DNA of 64,000 bases from Molossus alvarezi. Lineage: Eukaryota > Chordata > Mammalia > Chiroptera > Molossidae. The stretch is from assembly GCA_037176705.1 (NCBI GenBank), contig CM073898.1, forward strand, positions 40,884,988-40,948,987, written 5' to 3'. Numbering within the stretch: position 1 is the stretch's first letter; every line of letters begins with the position of its first letter. Below, one piece after another: positions 59,930 to 64,000 of this stretch. Both the position numbers and the translations under genes were made by a program. The notes beneath the pieces are model-generated. The model saw only the letters and a list, made by a program, of their open reading frames with translations. It was not told where the DNA came from and made no database searches.

Positions 59930-60420
59930 AGGGATAGGTAATTGTACCTGACTACACAAGCTGTCCCGAAGCTCCCTTGGAAAGCTCCAGTAAGCTTCTA
60001 GTGTTAGCAGCCATCAAGGATTTCACAGGTCAGGCATCGGATCGATACAGCTAAAAGCAGCAGGGACTGTAATGTCGACAGCAGGTTTCAGAAAGCGCTG
60101 CAAGTGCCAGTTTGTTCCTCTTCATGCAGAAGCTCAAGACAGCTTAATTAACCCTTGGAAAATACAATTTATCCAGAGGCTCGGCAGGTCCCTACCAGGC
60201 CTTATTGGTGAACTGATAGGAGAGATATTGTAGCTGGCAGTGCTGAATTCCCATTTCCCCCTTTAATGCTGTTTCAGTTAGGATGCAAAGAAAACATGAT
60301 TTTTGGTGGATGTGTTCATCCTGTCCTGAAGAGCATGTGATAGGAGGCAGTTTTAGAGGGGGTTTGTTAGAACTCACATGTGACTTCAGCAGGAGCAAGG
60401 CCCAGCCAGGGCATTGATCA
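59930..60420. promoter_or_regulatory. Candidate conserved non-coding block
   Basis: A non-repetitive, balanced-composition stretch that stands out in AT-rich surroundings (for example 'aagctcccttggaaagctcc', 'gaaagcgctgcaagtgccag', 'cagcttaattaacccttgg'). It could be a regulatory element or an unrecognised old repeat. The call rests on texture only. Confidence 0.25.
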
Positions 60421-60446
60421 TCCGAGTCCTGGGGTGAAGAATTAGG

Positions 60447-60535
60447 GTGTGTGTGTGTGTATGTGTGAAATAGATGTGTGTTGAGTTAGGAGTGTGTGTG
60501 GGTGTCTGTGTGTGCATGTCTATGTGTGTGTGTAA
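60447..60535. repeat. Interrupted (TG)n microsatellite
   Basis: Several TG runs broken by short spacers. Confidence 0.9.
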
Positions 60536-61429
60536 TACATGTGGCCGGGGATAGGATAAGGCAAAGGCTTTTTAAACTTTTTCATTGATGTAAGTGCTTC
60601 TGTGCCTGCATTTAAAGATATCCTGTTAGTTGTCTAATTCTTGTGTCTATAATATCACACAACCAAGAAAAACGCAGATCTCAAAAATGTTCACACGCTG
60701 CAAATACTTCATTTCGGAACACAGAACAGCTACTTGAGGTAACAATTAGGATGGAGTTAGTTTGTCACGTGTTGCACTCAAACCTCGTCTCTGGTGTGGC
60801 CCACCATGCCATGGGCCTTTTCTCCTATTGCAGCTCTTCAGGGCTTGAGCAAACTGCTGAAAAGACATAAATAAAGTGAGCCAGATACAGAAAATATTTA
60901 AAGTTAGTGGGGCTTGAGGAATTATGGCCACATGAATGGTCTGGTGTGTTTACTTAAATTGATTGTATCTGCTTGTATTTGCATTCACATTAGCCACATT
61001 TTTAATTTGTATCATTTCAATTAATCCAGATAAAAGTGTTTTCCTAGGTTTCTGTCTGTGGTCATTAGTGCGAGTTCATGGCGTTCAGGTTCCAGAACAG
61101 TGAACTCTCGCATGGATGCAGAGTGGATAGATGCCATCTCCTTTCTTTTGGTTCATTTCCATTTAAGATCAGAAGCAAAGTAGTTTGAAGTAGAAGAAAT
61201 AACATTAAATATAGATTAAATGTGCAAAGGATGGTGGTGTAGTTTAGAGCAGGATCCAACCTCAATCTCTTTGAAATAATTTATAATAAATGTAATGCAC
61301 ACAGAGTAAAAACAATGATATCAAATGTGAGGTGAGGGTCCTGTCCCCCTCACTGATTATGTCTTTCTCCCTAGAGATACAACATGTAACCATTTCTATT
61401 ACTGGCTCTTTTGTTGGGTATCAGCATGC

Positions 61430-61498
61430 ATGTATTCAACAAATTCATACTGAGCAATTACTATGTGCCAGAAACTTTTTGAGACCAGGTAATAAGGT
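61430..61498 (-). mobile_element. L2 3' fragment, reverse
   Basis: 'tattcaacaaattcatactgagcaattactatgtgccagaaac' matches the reversed L2 3' end (attcaacaaatatttattgagcacctactatgtgccaggc). Confidence 0.65.
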
Positions 61499-61500
61499 AA

Positions 61501-61528
61501 CAAGAAAGAAAGAAAGATAGAAAGAAAG

Positions 61529-61566
<38 letters not shown>

Positions 61567-61601
61567 GAAGGAAGGAAGGAAGGAAGGAAGGAAGGAAGGA
61601 A

Positions 61602-61674
<73 letters not shown>

Positions 61675-61708
61675 GAGGAAAGAAAGGAGGAAAGAAAGAG
61701 AGAGAGAA
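61501..61708. repeat. (AAAG)n/(AAGG)n purine tract
   Basis: About 200 bp of pure purine: aaag units, then aagg, then aaag again, ending in (ga)n directly before the HAL1 5' end. Minus-strand frames (FFLSFFLS) are artefacts. Confidence 0.95.
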
Positions 61709-62570
61709 ATTCTTGTCAAGATGGCGGGGAGGTAAACACTGTTTCCTGTCCTCCCACAGCCACATCAAAGTTACAACTAAATTACAGAACAACCATCATT
61801 CAAAGCCACTTGACATCGAGCTGAACGGAAGCCCTACAGCTACGGAATTAAAGCAGCAGCCACATCCAGACTGGTAGGAGGGGCAGAGGCGGATGGGCTG
61901 GTCCCACACCCACGTGTGGCGGATAGAAATCAGGAGGATACCTCGGCTGGGAAGGTCCTCCCTGAGGACTGAGGGGTCCCCATCTCACACCAGGCGCCCA
62001 ACTCAGGGTTCCAGTGCCAGGAAGAGAATGCCCATCACTTCTGACTGTAAAACCAGCGGGAACTGAGGCTGAGGGAGACTGAGACATCTTGAGATGGCTG
62101 GAGCCCCAGGCAGCTACTCTTAAAGGACCCGCACAGACTTACTCAGACTTGCTCCTTCTAGGCTCAAAGGGAAAGTAGCTTGAGGGGACCAGAGACATAC
62201 AGGGAGGAACTGAGTTGTTTGGCATTGAAGCGAGGGCTGAAGAGGAGGCTTTCCCCAGGACAGATGTGCTGTCAGAGGCCTTTGTTCCTTTGGTGAGCCC
62301 TTCCCTGTGGCGGCAGACAGCCGCCATATCTGGGACTCCAGCAACCTGGCTCACACTGGTAGCCCCGCCCTACTGACTCCTTGAGGCCCCACCCCACCCA
62401 ACTTTCAGGCCCACCCAAGCTGTTGCCAGTTGCTTAACCATAGGATTGGTCTGTCTTGGATCCTGCTTCAGGTTTTCCTAGATTCTTTCAAACAAGGAGC
62501 ATCTGGTCTCAGATAGCCCCATACCTCTCGTTAAGTAATACACTGAAACAAACACAGGAAGGCAGCCAAA

Positions 62571-63486
62571 ATGAGGAGACAAAAAAACAGGTCCCAATTG
62601 AAAGAACAGAACAAAACTCCAGAAAAAGAACTAAGTGAAATGGAAATAAGCAACCTAACAGATGCTGAGTTCAAAACACTGCTTATAAGGATGCTCAATG
62701 AACTTAGTGAGAGCCTCAGTGAACTTAGTGAGGGCCTCAAGAGCATTAAAAAGGACCAGTCAGAAGTAAAGGAGGCACTAACTGAAATAAAGAATAATTT
62801 ACACAGATTCAGTAGTAGAGTAGGTAAAGTCAAGAAGCAAACCATAGATTTGGAATATAAGGAAGCAAAAAACACCCAATCAGAACAGCAAAAAGAAGAA
62901 TCCAAAAAAATGAGGATAGTGTAAGGAGCCTCTGGGACAACTTCAAGCGTGCCAACATTCGCATCTTGGGGGTGCCAGAAGAAGAGCGAGAACAAGAAAT
63001 CGAAAACCTATTTGAAACAATAATGACAGAAAACTTCCCTAACTTGGTGAAGAAAACAGACATACAAGTCCAGGAAGCACAGAGAGTCCTGAACAAGATG
63101 AACCCCAAGAGGCCTACACCAAGACACATCATCGTCAAAATGCAAAAGTTTCAAGACAAAGTGAGAATCTTAAAAGCAGCAAGAGAAAGGCAGTTAGTTG
63201 CCTACAGGGAGAAGAGAGAGTCCCCATAAGACTGTCAGCTGATTTCTCAAAAACTTTGCAGGCCAGAAGGGAGTAGCAAGAAATATTCAGAGTGATGAAA
63301 AGCAAGAACCTACAACCGAGATTACTCTATCCTGCAAAGCTGTCATTTAGAATCGATAGCCATATAAAGAGTTTCGCAGACAAGGAAAAGCTAAAGGAGT
63401 TTATCACCACCAAACCATTATTATATAAAATGAAGGGTCTTCTTGAAGAAAAAGATAAAAAATATGAACAAACAAAATGGCAATGA
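62571..63486 (+). pseudogene. HAL1/L1-type ORF1 (RNA-binding protein), broken
   Basis: Encodes an ORF1p-like protein, which in L1 is a trimeric RNA chaperone that coats the element RNA in the cytoplasm. Visible parts: a basic N-terminus (MRRQKNRSQLKEQNK), a leucine-heptad coiled coil (about 62660-62880), the RRM-type block (IRILGVPEEE.., 62960; NFPNL; TPRHIIVKM, 63115) and the C-terminal domain (LQPRLLYPAKLSF, 63307; ITTKPLL). It reads about 305 codons, similar to other ORF1p. One base is missing from the A-run at 62904-62910, a second frameshift lies near 63225, and a tag stop at about 63272 replaces an expected tryptophan. The start at 62571 is the first ATG of the matching frame. No functional product is expected. 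Confidence 0.9.
62700..62741 (+). repeat. 21-bp tandem duplication in ORF1 coiled coil
   Basis: Two adjacent 21-base units (62700-62720, 62721-62741) beginning gaacttagtgag differ at a few sites. Each encodes one heptad (ELSESLS / ELSEGLK), so the duplication lengthens the coiled coil by exactly one heptad. Confidence 0.88.
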
Positions 63487-63926
63487 ATATATATCTATTG
63501 ACAATTGAATCTACAAACAAAATGAACAAGCAGAACAGAAACATTCTCATAGATACAGAGAACATTTAGTTGGTTGCCAGATGGGAGGAGGATTGGGAGA
63601 ATGGGTGAAAAAGGTGAAGGAATTAAGAAGTACAAAGTGGTTGCTAGACTGCCAAACCTCAAAGGGGAGGGGTATTGGGGAGTGGGAAGAAATAAACCAA
63701 AGAACTTTTATGTATATATGCATAACCAAGGGACACAGACAACAGTGTGGGGAAAGGCATGAGGGGGGCAGGTGTGGGGAGGAGGGGGTCAATGGGGGAA
63801 AAGTGAGGAACATCTGTAATACATTCAACAATAAAGATAAGTTTAAAAAAAAGAAGAAAGAAAAATAAACAAGGACTACATCAAAGAATTTACTTACTAA
63901 TGTGAGTAGACAAAAGATAGCCAAAC

Positions 63927-63930
63927 AAAA

Positions 63931-63981
<51 letters not shown>
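63927..63981. repeat. (CA)n(TA)n microsatellite
   Basis: Short CA run passing into a long (TA)n at the right edge of the window. Confidence 0.93.
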
Positions 63982-63984
<3 letters not shown>

Positions 63985-64000
63985 TCTCAGAAGTGACTAT

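Larger units (their letters stand above)
61711..63865 (+). mobile_element. HAL1 (half-LINE-1), younger near-complete copy
   Basis: A near full-length ORF1-only LINE. The 5' end carries 'caagatggcgg' (61717-61727), the YY1-type word that opens many L1 5' UTRs, so the 5' end is probably intact. Then come about 850 bp of GC-richer 5' UTR, ORF1 (62571-63486), and a HAL1 post-ORF1 segment shared with the copy at 24503-26326 as far as about 63645. After that the tail matches the bat L1 3' UTR (57156-58546): 'agaaataaaccaaagaac', G-rich tract, 'gaggaacatctgtaa'. No ORF2 is present. TSDs cannot be read because both flanks are purine-rich. Confidence 0.85.

Noticed and set aside
60370..60420. 'cccagccagggc' as another Ves SINE head
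   Set aside because: Only about 12 bases match; no promoter boxes, CT-rich part or tail follow on either strand.
61399..61792. FFLS-repeat frames
   Set aside because: Translation of the (AAAG)n tract in reverse.
62531..63138. Minus-strand frames of 154 and 102 codons
   Set aside because: Antisense of HAL1 ORF1. They look like membrane proteins only because the A-rich sense strand reads as T-rich (F/L/S codons) on the other strand.
1..64000. CRISPR array, operon or other microbial system
   Set aside because: No spaced direct repeats of CRISPR type and no dense coding. SINE, LINE and LTR content shows a mammalian nuclear genome.

Overview
This window looks like mammalian nuclear DNA, non-coding throughout and repeat-rich, from a bat. 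The host call rests on at least 15 tRNA-derived SINEs of the bat Ves type. They begin with a tRNA-like head (gccctggccggtttggctcag), carry A/B-box-like promoter sequence and a CT-rich middle, and end in an A-rich tail. Most have target-site duplications (TSDs). A Space-Invaders (SPIN) hAT element, bat-type L1 and HAL1 tails, and the usual eutherian background (MIR, L2, MER5A, MaLR LTRs, Tigger) fit this. I saw no Helitron of the vespertilionid type, so I do not place the species more finely than Chiroptera, probably Yangochiroptera. I found no intact protein-coding gene, no convincing exon, and no rRNA or functional tRNA gene. The window could be intergenic or lie inside a very large intron; the sequence alone does not decide this.

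Layout. 1-13.4 kb: mostly unique AT-rich DNA with a Tigger relic (2.75 kb), five Ves SINEs and L2/MIR relics. 13.46-16.1 kb: a spliced, broken retrocopy of LLGL1 (lethal giant larvae homolog 1), GC- and CpG-rich, with a reverse-oriented Ves SINE in its 3' UTR. 16.1-24.5 kb: unique DNA with an L1 3' stub, a MaLR LTR, a mariner-like MITE, a near-perfect 37-bp-stem hairpin (20190-20278), a MIR and two Ves SINEs. 24.49-26.34 kb: an old HAL1 (half-LINE-1, ORF1 only) bounded by a 16-bp TSD, with a 192-bp SPIN transposon inserted in its tail. 26.4-42.7 kb: unique DNA, more Ves SINEs (two of them nested in one MIR), an L2, a MER5A and long purine microsatellites. 42.7-54 kb: MaLR and other LTR relics, L1M tails and an ancient L1M/HAL1 body. 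54-64 kb: an L2, a 5'-truncated L1 (57.16-58.55 kb) with its TSD, a second mariner MITE in the opposite orientation, and at the right edge a near-complete younger HAL1 with a broken ORF1.

The elements form a readable insertion history: L2 and MIR relics are split by Ves SINEs; HAL1 is split by SPIN; the LLGL1 retrocopy is split by a Ves SINE. L1 supplies the likely retrotransposition machinery for HAL1, the Ves SINEs and the LLGL1 retrocopy.

The observations I rate highest are the long hairpin at 20190-20278, which becomes fully paired as + strand RNA because both differences are G:U wobbles; the two HAL1 copies that share a body but carry different 3' tails, the younger one carrying the tail of the local bat L1; the SPIN insertion dated by its position inside HAL1; and an 18-bp word found once at 31.0 kb and twice in tandem at 31.46 kb, which looks like templated filler DNA. 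Repeat subfamily names come from recognition by eye, not from a database search.
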